DNA of 64,000 nucleotides from a virus, in IMG/VR virus record IMGVR_UViG_3300044691_000535, positions 1 to 64,000 of that record. One strand, written 5' to 3'. Shown piece after piece: positions 30,871-39,676 of this stretch. The notes under the pieces are model-generated. The model was given only the letters and a program-made list of their open reading frames with translations, was not told the DNA's origin and did not search any database. The first letter of the stretch is position 1. Every line of letters begins with the position of its first letter. The position numbers and the translations under genes are program-made.

Positions 30871-32363
30871 TGCCCACCCCCCCGTACTCTCCCGCGCGGA
30901 TCGAGATCTCGATCCCGAAGGCAAGCTCCGACGGGCTATATTGGGGTCGCTATCCGAACGGAGATCATCCAGGCGGTTTAGCAGGATCCGCAGGAGCGGG
31001 GATATCGGCGGGTGGCATTCTGACCACCGGCTCGCGGGTGTCGGGCGCAGCCTCAGTAGGTTCGGCGGCGAGTGGAATCCTGACAGGCGGCAGCCCTGGC
31101 TCAACCCTGAAGTTTCATCCGGGCTTCTATGGCTCGTTTGACTATTCCGGCAGTGTGAACGCCACGCGCTTCAATGGCAGCGATCACAGCGTCATCAATG
31201 CGACGGTCACCAACCCGTCCGTGGGGGTGGCCACCGATAACCTGATGGGCTTTGCATTCATCCTGCAGTGGCCCGCCATCGACACCGGAACCTCGGCGCC
31301 GAACTACGATTGGACCGTCGTCGACCTGTATGCGAATGCGATCAAGGCTAAGAACAAACAGTGGTGGCTGTGGATCAACTGGTCCGGCTTCGTCGCCAAC
31401 AACTCCAATGCGAGTGTGACCACCGGGGCCAGCTGTGTGCCGCAGTGGCTGCTCAACAGCCAGGGCGCTTTCGCCACGCTGGGGAATTATCGGCGCTCGG
31501 ATTTGAATCCGCCGAGTGCCCCGGGCGCGGGCGTGTTCGCGAAGCTCTATAACGCGCCGGTGTTGAATGCCTACATCGCGTTCATGCAAGCGGCAGCCGC
31601 ACGCTACGACAACGATCCGAATTTCGAAGGCTTCATCCACGGGATCGGGACCGCTAATCCGTCCTTCAACGGCGTGGATACGCTGGGTACCCATCAGGCG
31701 CAAATCAACTACAACTCGGATTACACCGATGCAGGCATGGTGGCGGCCTTCAAGTCGATCATGTCGCGTGGACGCGCGGCCTTTGCGAAGTCCAACATCT
31801 GGCTCACGACGGACTATCTGTTCAATGAGGCAGGTTCCAGCAGTTACAGCGGGCAGGATGTCAGTTGGACTGACGTCTGTAACACCGCCGTCGTCAACAA
31901 ATGCATCCTGGGAGGCGTGGATAGTTGGACTAAAAACTGGATTTACCTGCAAACGCCCTTCACCTCGACCGGTCAGAACGCCTATGCGACCGTCACCAAC
32001 ACGAATTTCCACCGCGGCGTGTATTCGGATCAGGTGATTCGCGGCTGGCGTAGTGCGACGCCGGGGGTAGGCTTAGGCTTTCGCGGCCGGATGCTGTTCG
32101 CCGGCTGCCAGGAACTGACCGAGATGGGGGGCTACATCGGCCAGTTCTCAGCGGCCGATATCTGGAGCTACCGCGGCGCCGCCCTCGATAACGTGCATTA
32201 CATGTTCTATGACGTGGGCACCGCGCAATCGGGTAACTACGGCCTGAACAAGGCGCCCAACACGTTCTGGAATGCCGCCACGTCCTACGATGCGACGTAC
32301 GGCCAAAGTGTCTATCGCTTCATCCAAGGGGCTGGGCGGACCAACACAGTGAATCCATATTGA
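30870..32363 (+). CDS. Glycosidase-like protein with the shared YWGRYPNGD linker
   Basis: 497 residues; ATG overlaps the preceding stop. Residues 1-75 repeat the linker and Ala/Gly modules of the previous gene. From about 75 the sequence looks like a TIM-barrel glycoside hydrolase: FAFILQWPAIDT, NKQWWLWINWSG, AAAARYDNDPNFEGFIHG, WLTTDYLFNEAG. The last two hold candidate catalytic Glu residues. It could depolymerise capsule or lipopolysaccharide sugars, but the class and activity are inferred from pattern only. Confidence 0.6.
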   Translation: MPTPPYSPARIEISIPKASSDGLYWGRYPNGDHPGGLAGSAGAGISAGGILTTGSRVSGAASVGSAASGILTGGSPGSTLKFHPGFYGSFDYSGSVNATRFNGSDHSVINATVTNPSVGVATDNLMGFAFILQWPAIDTGTSAPNYDWTVVDLYANAIKAKNKQWWLWINWSGFVANNSNASVTTGASCVPQWLLNSQGAFATLGNYRRSDLNPPSAPGAGVFAKLYNAPVLNAYIAFMQAAAARYDNDPNFEGFIHGIGTANPSFNGVDTLGTHQAQINYNSDYTDAGMVAAFKSIMSRGRAAFAKSNIWLTTDYLFNEAGSSSYSGQDVSWTDVCNTAVVNKCILGGVDSWTKNWIYLQTPFTSTGQNAYATVTNTNFHRGVYSDQVIRGWRSATPGVGLGFRGRMLFAGCQELTEMGGYIGQFSAADIWSYRGAALDNVHYMFYDVGTAQSGNYGLNKAPNTFWNAATSYDATYGQSVYRFIQGAGRTNTVNPY

Positions 32364-32378
32364 GGAGGGCGTGAATTC

Positions 32379-34454
32379 GTGAGCATCACGCCGGTCCAAG
32401 TATCGACGCCCGGGTCCTTTAACGGCAGTCTCACGACGACCACGACGTTGACTGGAGTCACGGCCGGCAACCACATCCTCGTGGCGGCGATGCATGGGGA
32501 CACGGGGGGCACGGGCCCGAGCCTCTCAGCTTCGGATGCGCAGGGCGCCTATGCGTCCGATGTGCTCGTGACGGAATTGGGTGTTGCGACAGCGCAGATT
32601 TTCAGACTGGCTGCGGCGACTGCGGGCACGCATACCATCAGCGTGGTGGCCAGCGGGGGATTGGCGGCCAACAGCGAAGGCGAGATTGTCGCATTTGAGG
32701 TGCCCCCGGTCGCGCTCGACCAAAGCAACACGGGTGGGGCCAGCTCCACCACGCCGAGCGTAGCGGCCACGGCGGCGCTGGCTGCGAGCGGTGACCTTGC
32801 CATTGCCGCGCTCTTTCACGTGAATATGAGTAGCGGCGGGGGCACCTTCCCGCCCACGGGTGGCACGGGCACCTACACTGCCGCCGTTGCGCACACCAAC
32901 CAGAGTGATGCGGACTATCAGACCCTGAGCAGCACCGCCGGGGTGGGCGCGAACTGGGGCACGATGAGTGTCACCGGCAAGTGGGCCGCTGCGGTAGCGG
33001 CTTATAAGGCCGGCGTGAATCCGATTGCAGGCACGGCCACAGTCGCCACGAGCGCGGCCGGCAATCTGCAGGCACTCTCGGGCGCCCCCTCGGTGACGAG
33101 CTCGGCCAGCGCCGCCCTGACCACGGCCATCCGGGCCGCCGCCAATGCCACGGTGACCACCGGCGTCGTGGGAGCGCTGACCAATTGGGCCACCGTGACG
33201 CTCGCCGGGACGCTGTACACCGGCACCGGCGGCATCCTGGATCCGAATTTCTGGCTGGACGTGCTGCCGACCGACGGCTCGGTGCTGTTTTACGACGCCA
33301 CCAACATCACGATCTACGCCAATGGCGAGATCAGTTCCACGAGCAACAACTGCTCGGCCGTGGTGCAGTTCTTCGACGGCACCGCCTGGTCGTACGGCCT
33401 GGTCATCCTCACGCCCAACATGGTCTCCTATGCCCATGTGCTGACCGCTGCGGCGGGGGCGCTCAGTACGGGCATCGCGATTGCGGGCGCGGCGCTCGTG
33501 GCCGCCCAGGCCGCAGGCGGGCTCTCCACGGCCATTCACCTGGCCTCCATTGCACTCGGGGTGACGAACGCCGGAGCAGCGCTCACCACGTCGATTCAGT
33601 TGAATGCGGCGGCGAATGCCAATACGGCGGCCACGGGGGCGCTCTCCGGCGGCGTCGCCTCTTTGCAGGGCTCCGCCGCGGCGCTGTCCACCGCCTTCGG
33701 TGCGCTCACGACGAAGATCCAGGACGCCGGCCAGGTCCTCATCAACTCGCAGGCCACCGGATCCCTGACCGCGCAGATCGTTTTCTCGGGGGCCGTGACG
33801 GCGCTTACGATGGCGAGCGGCCAGTTGACTGCGGCGATTCAGTTCGCCGGCAACGCCAATATCGTGGTGACGGCGGCCGGGGCTGCATTGATTCAAAGCG
33901 CATTCGCAGGCGCGGCCAACGTCGCCTCCACGGCCATGGGCTCGTTGGTGACCGGCCTCTTGATCGCCGGCCAAGCGCTGGTGAGTGTCACGGGAACGGG
34001 GGACCTGAGTACCGGCATCACCTTGGGCGGTGCGGCGGTGGTCGATACGGCCGCCTCGCTCAAACCGGTGGGCCTCGAAGGGCAGTTCGGCCGGGCCGAC
34101 ATCAACATATTCAGCAATACCGGACTACCGGTGGCGCTCGCAACCTTCCCCGCCAATTCGGCCTGCATTGTCAGCATCGCGTATTTCAACGCCCAAGGAC
34201 TGCCGTTCGTGCCCAATCAGGTCAGCTACCGGGTGGATGATGTGGCGAGCGGGAGCAACCTCGTGCCGTTGACCGCGATCTCGCTCGTCGCGCTGTCCAA
34301 TGCGATCACGATCGCGGCCGCGCAGAATTCGATGGTCAACAACACGCGATCATCCGAGTTGCACCAGATTGTGTTTGAGATCATGGATGGGCTGGGTAAT
34401 GAGAGTCTGGCCTCTGAGGTGTATGGGTTGATTCGGTTGGCGGGGATGAATTAG
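32379..34454 (+). CDS. Large solenoid repeat protein
   Basis: 691 residues from GTG 32379 (GGAGGG upstream). The N-terminal 200 residues form a jelly-roll-like domain (NHILVAAMHGDTGG...WAAAVAAYKAG), similar in kind to the start of the 28375 product. A WLDVLPTDGSVLFYDATNITIYANG domain follows. Ten consecutive 20-residue repeats occupy about residues 360-560. The C-terminal Ig-like domain (INIFSNTGLPVALATFPANS) resembles polymer-binding virion domains. Probably a fibrous surface or tail-associated protein. Confidence 0.62.
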   Translation: MSITPVQVSTPGSFNGSLTTTTTLTGVTAGNHILVAAMHGDTGGTGPSLSASDAQGAYASDVLVTELGVATAQIFRLAAATAGTHTISVVASGGLAANSEGEIVAFEVPPVALDQSNTGGASSTTPSVAATAALAASGDLAIAALFHVNMSSGGGTFPPTGGTGTYTAAVAHTNQSDADYQTLSSTAGVGANWGTMSVTGKWAAAVAAYKAGVNPIAGTATVATSAAGNLQALSGAPSVTSSASAALTTAIRAAANATVTTGVVGALTNWATVTLAGTLYTGTGGILDPNFWLDVLPTDGSVLFYDATNITIYANGEISSTSNNCSAVVQFFDGTAWSYGLVILTPNMVSYAHVLTAAAGALSTGIAIAGAALVAAQAAGGLSTAIHLASIALGVTNAGAALTTSIQLNAAANANTAATGALSGGVASLQGSAAALSTAFGALTTKIQDAGQVLINSQATGSLTAQIVFSGAVTALTMASGQLTAAIQFAGNANIVVTAAGAALIQSAFAGAANVASTAMGSLVTGLLIAGQALVSVTGTGDLSTGITLGGAAVVDTAASLKPVGLEGQFGRADINIFSNTGLPVALATFPANSACIVSIAYFNAQGLPFVPNQVSYRVDDVASGSNLVPLTAISLVALSNAITIAAAQNSMVNNTRSSELHQIVFEIMDGLGNESLASEVYGLIRLAGMN
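33458..34060 (+). repeat. Ten tandem 60-base coding repeats
   Basis: Each unit encodes about 20 residues of the form L(S/T)TxIxLAGxAxVxxxAxGx, for example LSTGIAIAGAALVAAQAAGG, LTTSIQLNAAANANTAATGA and LTAAIQFAGNANIVVTAAGA. One unit has 21 residues. The regular hydrophobic spacing suggests a beta-solenoid or fibre shaft. Two further weaker units lie before the inserted domain (33040-33180). Confidence 0.75.
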
Positions 34455-34456
34455 CC

Positions 34457-35980
34457 GTGGCGAGCGAAGTTGGAATCAGCGGCTCGAAGCTCAGTACGCC
34501 GCTGCTCGAAATTTTGATGGCGGATGAGATTCAGCCGGGCTCGGAAGTTTCATACCAGTTAGCAAAAACGATCTATACACATCATCCGCTGGGCCAAAAA
34601 ATGGCCGAAGCACCGATCACGGTGGCGCAGAGCCAGGATCGCAAGATTACGGTGCAGAATGCGCCCGAAGAGGTGCCGAAGGACTATCTGTCGGAGTGGG
34701 AGCGAATCGGCGCCAACGACTACATCAAGAATACGGGCGCGTTGTCGCGTGTGTACGGCATCGCTTCCATCGTGTTGGGCTGCACAGGAAAGTCATCCGA
34801 ACTGCCACTCGACATGGATAAGATTTGGGACCTGCCGATTTTCTTCAACGTGTTGGACCCTCTGAACACAGCGGGCTCGATGGTGCTGAATCAGATACCG
34901 AATTCGTCAGATTTCCAAAAGCCCATCCGGGTGACGACCAACGGGGAGACCTATCACGGTTCGCGCTTCCGGGTGCTAATGAACGAGGCGCCGGTGTACA
35001 TCGAGTACACGTCCTCGGGATTCGGCTACGTGGGGCGCTCGGTGTATCAGCGCGCGTTGTATCCGCTGAAGTCGTTCATTGGAACGATGATCGCGGATGA
35101 CATGATCTCGACGAAGCTGGGGCTGCTCATCGCCAAGATGAAGTCACCTGGCTCAATCGTCGACGGCATTATGTTGAGGGTCGCCGGCATCAAACGCTTC
35201 TTCCTGAAGCAAGGTCACACCGGCAACGTCATGGCGATCGGTCACGACGAGGCGATCGAGACGCTGAACATGCAGAATGTGGAGGGCGCCGGCGGTTTTG
35301 CGCGCACCAACATCCTGAAGAACATCGCCACCGCTGCCGACATGCCGGCGAAGCTCCTTGAAAACGAGACTATGGTGTCCGGGTTCGGTGAAGGCACCGA
35401 GGATGCGAAGAACAACGCGCGCTACATCGACGGGATTCGAAAGAAGTTGGGGCCGCTATATCAGTGGTTTGACAACATCGTGCAGTACCGCGCGTGGAAC
35501 CCTGAGTTTTACAAGCGCATGCAGGCGAACTACCCGGAACAGTACGGGAATCGCGAGTACTTGGATGTGTTCAGCGAGTGGCGGCGCAATTTCTCGGCTG
35601 AGTGGCCTTCGCTGTTGATAGAACCCGAAAGTGAGCTTTCCAAGGTCGACGCGGTCAAGTTTGAGATGTTGATTGCCACCGTGCAGACCGCGTTGCCCGT
35701 TCTCGATCCGGTCAACAAGGCCATTGCGATTCAGTGGCTGGCCGACAGTGTGAGCCAGAATAAGCGTCTGTTCCCGCTCGGCCTGGACTTGGATGGCGAC
35801 GAGTTAAAAGCGTTTCTCATCGAGGAAAAAGACCGCTCGAATGAGCAGCAGGACGCCGCCCTTGAGCCTGATGCCGTGGCCAGCAAGATGGGCAAGTTTG
35901 ATTCGGCGCGGCCTGTCCTGAGCAATCTGCGGCGGGCTGTGGGGCAGCTGCCAGCCAGAATTACAGGTGCACGAGCATGA
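34457..35980 (+). CDS. Portal protein
   Basis: 507 residues from GTG 34457. Belongs by pattern to the DUF1073-type portals: EWERIGANDYIKNTGALSRVYGIASIVLG, FNVLDPLNT near 130, RFRVLMNEAPVYIEYTSSGFGYVGRSVYQRAL, and GAGGFARTNILKNIATAADMPAKLL followed by GFGEGTEDAKNNARYIDGIR. Forms the dodecameric DNA channel in the prohead and docks the terminase. Overlaps the next gene by ATGA. Confidence 0.85.
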   Translation: MASEVGISGSKLSTPLLEILMADEIQPGSEVSYQLAKTIYTHHPLGQKMAEAPITVAQSQDRKITVQNAPEEVPKDYLSEWERIGANDYIKNTGALSRVYGIASIVLGCTGKSSELPLDMDKIWDLPIFFNVLDPLNTAGSMVLNQIPNSSDFQKPIRVTTNGETYHGSRFRVLMNEAPVYIEYTSSGFGYVGRSVYQRALYPLKSFIGTMIADDMISTKLGLLIAKMKSPGSIVDGIMLRVAGIKRFFLKQGHTGNVMAIGHDEAIETLNMQNVEGAGGFARTNILKNIATAADMPAKLLENETMVSGFGEGTEDAKNNARYIDGIRKKLGPLYQWFDNIVQYRAWNPEFYKRMQANYPEQYGNREYLDVFSEWRRNFSAEWPSLLIEPESELSKVDAVKFEMLIATVQTALPVLDPVNKAIAIQWLADSVSQNKRLFPLGLDLDGDELKAFLIEEKDRSNEQQDAALEPDAVASKMGKFDSARPVLSNLRRAVGQLPARITGARA

Positions 35981-36375
35981 CGCAGAGAGTTGGCATTCAT
36001 CACGTACCCGCTGGCAAAGCCCAGGCATGCGAGTGGCCGGCATACGATGTCATCAGGATCGAAGTGCCAGAAGTGCCCGTGCTCGGACAGATGCGGTTTG
36101 AGGCTGACCAACTTCCAACTGATCTGGCTGCTTTCAATAAAGAGATGCAGCGCGAGATTTCAAAGGCCGTTGCGTGTGGTTACGACCACGGAGTGATGGC
36201 CTGTAGGGCTGATCCGAACACGCCATTTATCGACAAGGGATACGAGCGCATTTTTCAAATAATGCACTCGGACGACCCTGCCAAGCACACGGAGCACGTC
36301 GAGCGCAGTACAAAATCTTGGCGCGAAGAAACCCACGAGAGCATCGAATGGGTTGAGTTCCCCGACCGGGGGTAG
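35977..36375 (+). CDS. Hypothetical protein between portal and head morphogenesis genes
   Basis: 132 residues, acidic and mixed, with no known motif (AFNKEMQREISKAVACGYDHGVMACR). Coupled to the portal gene. Its lower GC and codon use differ slightly from its neighbours, so it may be a later insertion. Function unknown. Confidence 0.55.
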   Translation: MTQRVGIHHVPAGKAQACEWPAYDVIRIEVPEVPVLGQMRFEADQLPTDLAAFNKEMQREISKAVACGYDHGVMACRADPNTPFIDKGYERIFQIMHSDDPAKHTEHVERSTKSWREETHESIEWVEFPDRG

Positions 36376-36381
36376 GTCCTC

Positions 36382-37230
36382 ATGCCTCCGCCGCCACCCC
36401 GTAGCCAGTTCTATCAGGTTGTTTCGGAGGCCATCAACGACCTGATCGAGCACGGCTTCGACTCGCAGGAGCGCCTCGATGAGTGGCTACGCCGTCTTGA
36501 GATGGCAGCGCATGCGCTACTGGTGCCGCGCTCGGTGCTGGAAAACGCCCTGCGCGACGGCCTGCAGCGGGTGTTTGCCCGCACGACCACCACCGCAAAC
36601 CTGCTGAAAGTCCACCAGGGCATCAGCCAGTACACGTTGGAGATGATCAAGCCGAAGCTGCGGGCGGAGTTGGATCGGCGGATTCTGGCGAGCGCGAGCT
36701 TGATCAAGTTGAATCGCGAAGCCTCGGTTCAGCGGACCTTGCAACGCTTTGCCGGCTGGGCCACGTCGATCCCCATTGGCGGCACTGACGTGGCTCAACG
36801 GCAGGAAGTCAAAGAGACCGTGCGACGGGGGATTGCGGCGCTGCCGTTTGAAGAACGGCGAGTTGTGATCGACCAGGGGCACAAGCTTTCGGCCGCAATC
36901 AACGAGATCGTTTCCCGCGATGGCGGCGCGATTGCGGGTCGCTGGCGGCATGTGATGGAAGGCGGCGGATATCAGGCACGGCCTGAGCATGTTGCGCGCA
37001 ACAACCATATCTACGTGCTGCGCGACAACTGGGCCATGCAACAGGGCCTGATGAAGTTGGCGGGGCGTCAGTACTACGACGAGATCACGGCAGCGGGCCA
37101 AGAAGTTTACTGCCGTTGCACGGTCGTATGGATGCACGCGCTCAGAGATTTGCCGCCCGAAATGCTTACCACCAAAGGCCGCGACGAACTGGCGCGGGTG
37201 CGAGAACAGATTGCGAGGATGAAAGCGTGA
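36382..37230 (+). CDS. MuF/SPP1 gp7-like head morphogenesis protein
   Basis: 282 residues. Helical N-terminal two thirds; the C-terminal domain has the typical RWRHVMEGGGYQARPEHVARNNHIYVLRDNWA and YCRCTVVWMHALRDLPPEM, the zinc-linked minor capsid motif of the MuF/gp7 family. A few copies sit inside the head near the portal and may help DNA exit. Ends with GTGA overlap to the next gene. Confidence 0.82.
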   Translation: MPPPPPRSQFYQVVSEAINDLIEHGFDSQERLDEWLRRLEMAAHALLVPRSVLENALRDGLQRVFARTTTTANLLKVHQGISQYTLEMIKPKLRAELDRRILASASLIKLNREASVQRTLQRFAGWATSIPIGGTDVAQRQEVKETVRRGIAALPFEERRVVIDQGHKLSAAINEIVSRDGGAIAGRWRHVMEGGGYQARPEHVARNNHIYVLRDNWAMQQGLMKLAGRQYYDEITAAGQEVYCRCTVVWMHALRDLPPEMLTTKGRDELARVREQIARMKA

Positions 37231-37472
37231 AAAAGTCTGTTGCGGTTCGCCTCGATGTATCGCTTTACGTTCTGATCGCGGAACTCGCACAAAAGGAGAT
37301 GCGCACGGTCCCCAATTTCATCGATCAACTGTTGCGCGTCTCGCTGGCAGATCCATCGGAAAGGCAAGCACTCTTCGAGAAAATGAATCCCGCATACACG
37401 GCCGCATTGCCGGCCATCCGCAAAGAGCGCGACAGACTCGCCAGTCTCATGCAGGAGCAGCCGAAATGCTGA
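37227..37472 (+). CDS. Small ribbon-helix-helix-like protein
   Basis: 81 residues from GTG 37227. KKSVAVRLDVSLYVLIAELAQKEMRTVPNFIDQLLRVSL fits an Arc/MetJ-type ribbon-helix-helix, a dimeric DNA-binding fold. Encoded in the head operon, so it might regulate late genes; target unknown. Confidence 0.6.
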   Translation: MKKSVAVRLDVSLYVLIAELAQKEMRTVPNFIDQLLRVSLADPSERQALFEKMNPAYTAALPAIRKERDRLASLMQEQPKC

Positions 37473-37687
37473 CCTTCGACGAACGCCGCCGCCTCGAAGT
37501 GCTGTTGACCGAATACGCCAATGCGAGCGCGGAGAACACACCGAGTGCCATGGCGAAGGTCATCGACTTCGTGGAGGCGCTCACAGATGGCCTGACCACG
37601 CGCGCGCGCTCAATGGGCCAGTTCAACGAGCAGCGCGACACAGCTATTGAGCGGGTCTCCCCTGGGTTCAAGGCGCGGCACGGCTAA
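37466..37687 (+). CDS. Small hypothetical protein
   Basis: 73 residues, helical and charged (FDERRRLEVLLTEYANASAEN). Overlaps the preceding gene by 7 bases and the Nudix gene by 1. No domain recognised. Confidence 0.55.
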   Translation: MLTFDERRRLEVLLTEYANASAENTPSAMAKVIDFVEALTDGLTTRARSMGQFNEQRDTAIERVSPGFKARHG

Positions 37688-38763
37688 TGATTCGCGCCGC
37701 CGGCATCCTCTACCTGTCTGCCGCTGGCCACGTTCTGTTGGTCCACCGCACAGACGGCCAAGGCTGGGCATTCCCCGGCGGGGGCATTGAAGACGGCGAG
37801 TCTGCAGAAGATGCCGCACGGCGCGAGTTCCTCGAGGAAACGGGCGAGAAGCTTGAGGGTTCGCTGACGCTGTGGACGCGGCGGGTTCAGACGAGCCCAG
37901 CGCCTGTTGATGCGCCGGCCGGCACTGAGGCTGACGGGGTGGACTTCACCACGTTTCTCGCGAAGGGCGCGGAATTTGAGCCGAAGCTGAATGGGGAGCA
38001 CGACGCCTATCAGTGGGTCGATCGCGCGTTTGCGCTCAACTCCCCGCTGTTGCATCCGGGCGTGCCGATTGCCTTGCGCCGGTTTGACATGCACGAGTTG
38101 GATATAGCCAAGGCCATCGTGTCCTGCGAGTTGGTTTCTCCGCAGCGCTACGAAAACCTGCTGTTGGTCGCAATCCGCGTTACAGGAACCGGCGTCGCTT
38201 ACCGTGGCTCGCACGACGAATTCCCCTGGCGCGACTCAGCGCTGTATCTGACGGATGAGTTTCTCGCACGCTGCAATGGGCTGCCCGTGATCCTCGAGCA
38301 CCCGAAAAAGAACGTGCTCAACACCAAGGAATTCAAGGATCGTATCGTGGGCACGGTCTTTTTGCCCTATATCCAGGGCGATGAGGTCTGGTCCATCGCC
38401 AAAATTTGGGACGAAGAAGTCTCCAGCATGTTGGAAGTGGAGAAGATGTCTACCTCTCCGGGCATCGTCTGCGGCGGAACCAAATTCAAGATGCGCGACG
38501 GCACCAACCTGTTGATCGAGGACATGCCGAGCTTGGTCGATCATTTGGCGCTTTTGTATGCGGACCCTGATCCAAACGGAGACGGTAGCGGCGGCGGCCC
38601 GACCGGCGAGGGTGTGTGGGATAAAGCGGCTGGCATGGCCGGTGTTGAATCCATTGATGCCGTGTTGGTAGCCGATAGCGCCTCCCAATCACCCGATGCG
38701 CTGGATGTGATCCTGCGCAAGTTGAAAGTTGATCAAATTGACCGGCTTGCCAGCCGGCTATAA
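37687..38763 (+). CDS. Nudix hydrolase fused to a DUF2213-type prohead protease-like domain
   Basis: 358 residues. Residues 1-130 carry a full Nudix box: Gly32, Glu38, Arg46-Glu47 and Glu50-Glu51 in GGGIEDGESAEDAARREFLE. From about 150, GVAYRGSHDEFPWRDSALYLTDEFLARCNGLPVILEHP is the DUF2213 domain, linked to phage head maturation proteases, ending in an Asp/Ser-rich tail. Located just before scaffold and capsid genes, the usual place for a prohead protease. The Nudix part would hydrolyse a nucleoside-diphosphate derivative; why it is fused here is unclear. Confidence 0.82.
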   Translation: MIRAAGILYLSAAGHVLLVHRTDGQGWAFPGGGIEDGESAEDAARREFLEETGEKLEGSLTLWTRRVQTSPAPVDAPAGTEADGVDFTTFLAKGAEFEPKLNGEHDAYQWVDRAFALNSPLLHPGVPIALRRFDMHELDIAKAIVSCELVSPQRYENLLLVAIRVTGTGVAYRGSHDEFPWRDSALYLTDEFLARCNGLPVILEHPKKNVLNTKEFKDRIVGTVFLPYIQGDEVWSIAKIWDEEVSSMLEVEKMSTSPGIVCGGTKFKMRDGTNLLIEDMPSLVDHLALLYADPDPNGDGSGGGPTGEGVWDKAAGMAGVESIDAVLVADSASQSPDALDVILRKLKVDQIDRLASRL

Positions 38764-38785
38764 CCCCCTGTAGGAGCATCGAGCA

Positions 38786-39592
38786 ATGGGCGACGAGACA
38801 AAGAACGACTCTGAGAAAGAGGGCGGCAAGCTCGATAAGATCTTGTCGCACCTGGATTCCTTCAAGGCGCGGATGGACGCAGCAGACGATGAGCGCAAGG
38901 CCGACAAGGCGCGCCTCGATGCGGCGTGCGCGAAGTTGGATGCGGCGGAGGATGAGAAGAAAAAGGCCGACGCAGCGAAAAAGGATGCCGACGAGAAGGA
39001 GGAGAAGGAGAAAGCCGACAAGGCCAAGGCCGATGCTGCCGAGGAAGAGGAAAAGGCCAAAAAGGACGCGGCCGAGAAAGAAGAGAAGGCCAAGGCCGAT
39101 GCAGCGCGCGCAACCGACTCCAACGCCGACGTGCGCCGAATGATCGCCGACATGGAAAAGCGTCTGCCGGCCAACATGACCTCCGCCGACATAACCCTCT
39201 TCACAGGCGCGCAACGCCGGGCCGAAAAGGTCGTACAGGCCTTTGGTGACTCAGCCGGTGCTGACCGGTGGGCCAATGGCGAGACCTACGATGCGTACCG
39301 CCGCCGCCTTCTGGGCACCGTCAAGAGTCATAGCGCGCAGTGGAAAGATGTGGATCTCACGGCGTTCGGCGACAAGGCGCTGGACACCGTCGAGGCACAG
39401 ATTTATGCGGATGCGTACCAGACTGCGATCTCGCCGGCCAGCGTTCCGGTTGGCACCTTGCGCGAACACATCTCGATGGATGATACCGGGCGCAAAATCA
39501 AGACCTACACGGGCGATCCGGGCGCGTGCTGGGACATGTTCAAAGCACAGCCGCGTCTCGTAGCCGGTCTCACCGTCAAATTCCCGCACTAA
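38786..39592 (+). CDS. Coiled-coil scaffold-like protein
   Basis: 268 residues. Residues 15-110 are almost pure Lys/Glu/Asp/Ala heptads (ADKARLDAACAKLDAAEDEK). The C-terminal 150 residues are folded (YDAYRRRLLGTVKSHSAQWKD), with a TYTGDPGACWDMFKAQPRLV end. Position between protease and capsid and the coiled coil suit a head scaffold. A terminator follows. Confidence 0.65.
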   Translation: MGDETKNDSEKEGGKLDKILSHLDSFKARMDAADDERKADKARLDAACAKLDAAEDEKKKADAAKKDADEKEEKEKADKAKADAAEEEEKAKKDAAEKEEKAKADAARATDSNADVRRMIADMEKRLPANMTSADITLFTGAQRRAEKVVQAFGDSAGADRWANGETYDAYRRRLLGTVKSHSAQWKDVDLTAFGDKALDTVEAQIYADAYQTAISPASVPVGTLREHISMDDTGRKIKTYTGDPGACWDMFKAQPRLVAGLTVKFPH

Positions 39593-39617
39593 CACCCTTA
39601 CCTCACACGCTGCTCTA

Positions 39618-39642
39618 GCCGCCCTTGAGAGGCGGCTTTTTT
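39618..39642 (+). terminator. Rho-independent terminator
   Basis: GCCGCC (39618-39623), 7-base loop, GGCGGC (39631-39636) and TTTTTT. Ends or attenuates the portal-scaffold transcript upstream of the capsid genes. Confidence 0.8.
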
Positions 39643-39676
39643 GTGTCCGGCGCGCGCTGGGCCAGGAGATCTTTCA

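Noticed and set aside
29104-33974. Long opposite-strand frames under the repeat proteins (29104-30123 and 32526-33974)
   Set aside because: Arise from the GC-rich repetitive coding strand; Arg/Gly/His-rich composition without domains.
33458-34060. CRISPR array
   Set aside because: Repeats are coding, degenerate and contiguous at 60-base steps without unique spacers; no array was seen elsewhere in the window.
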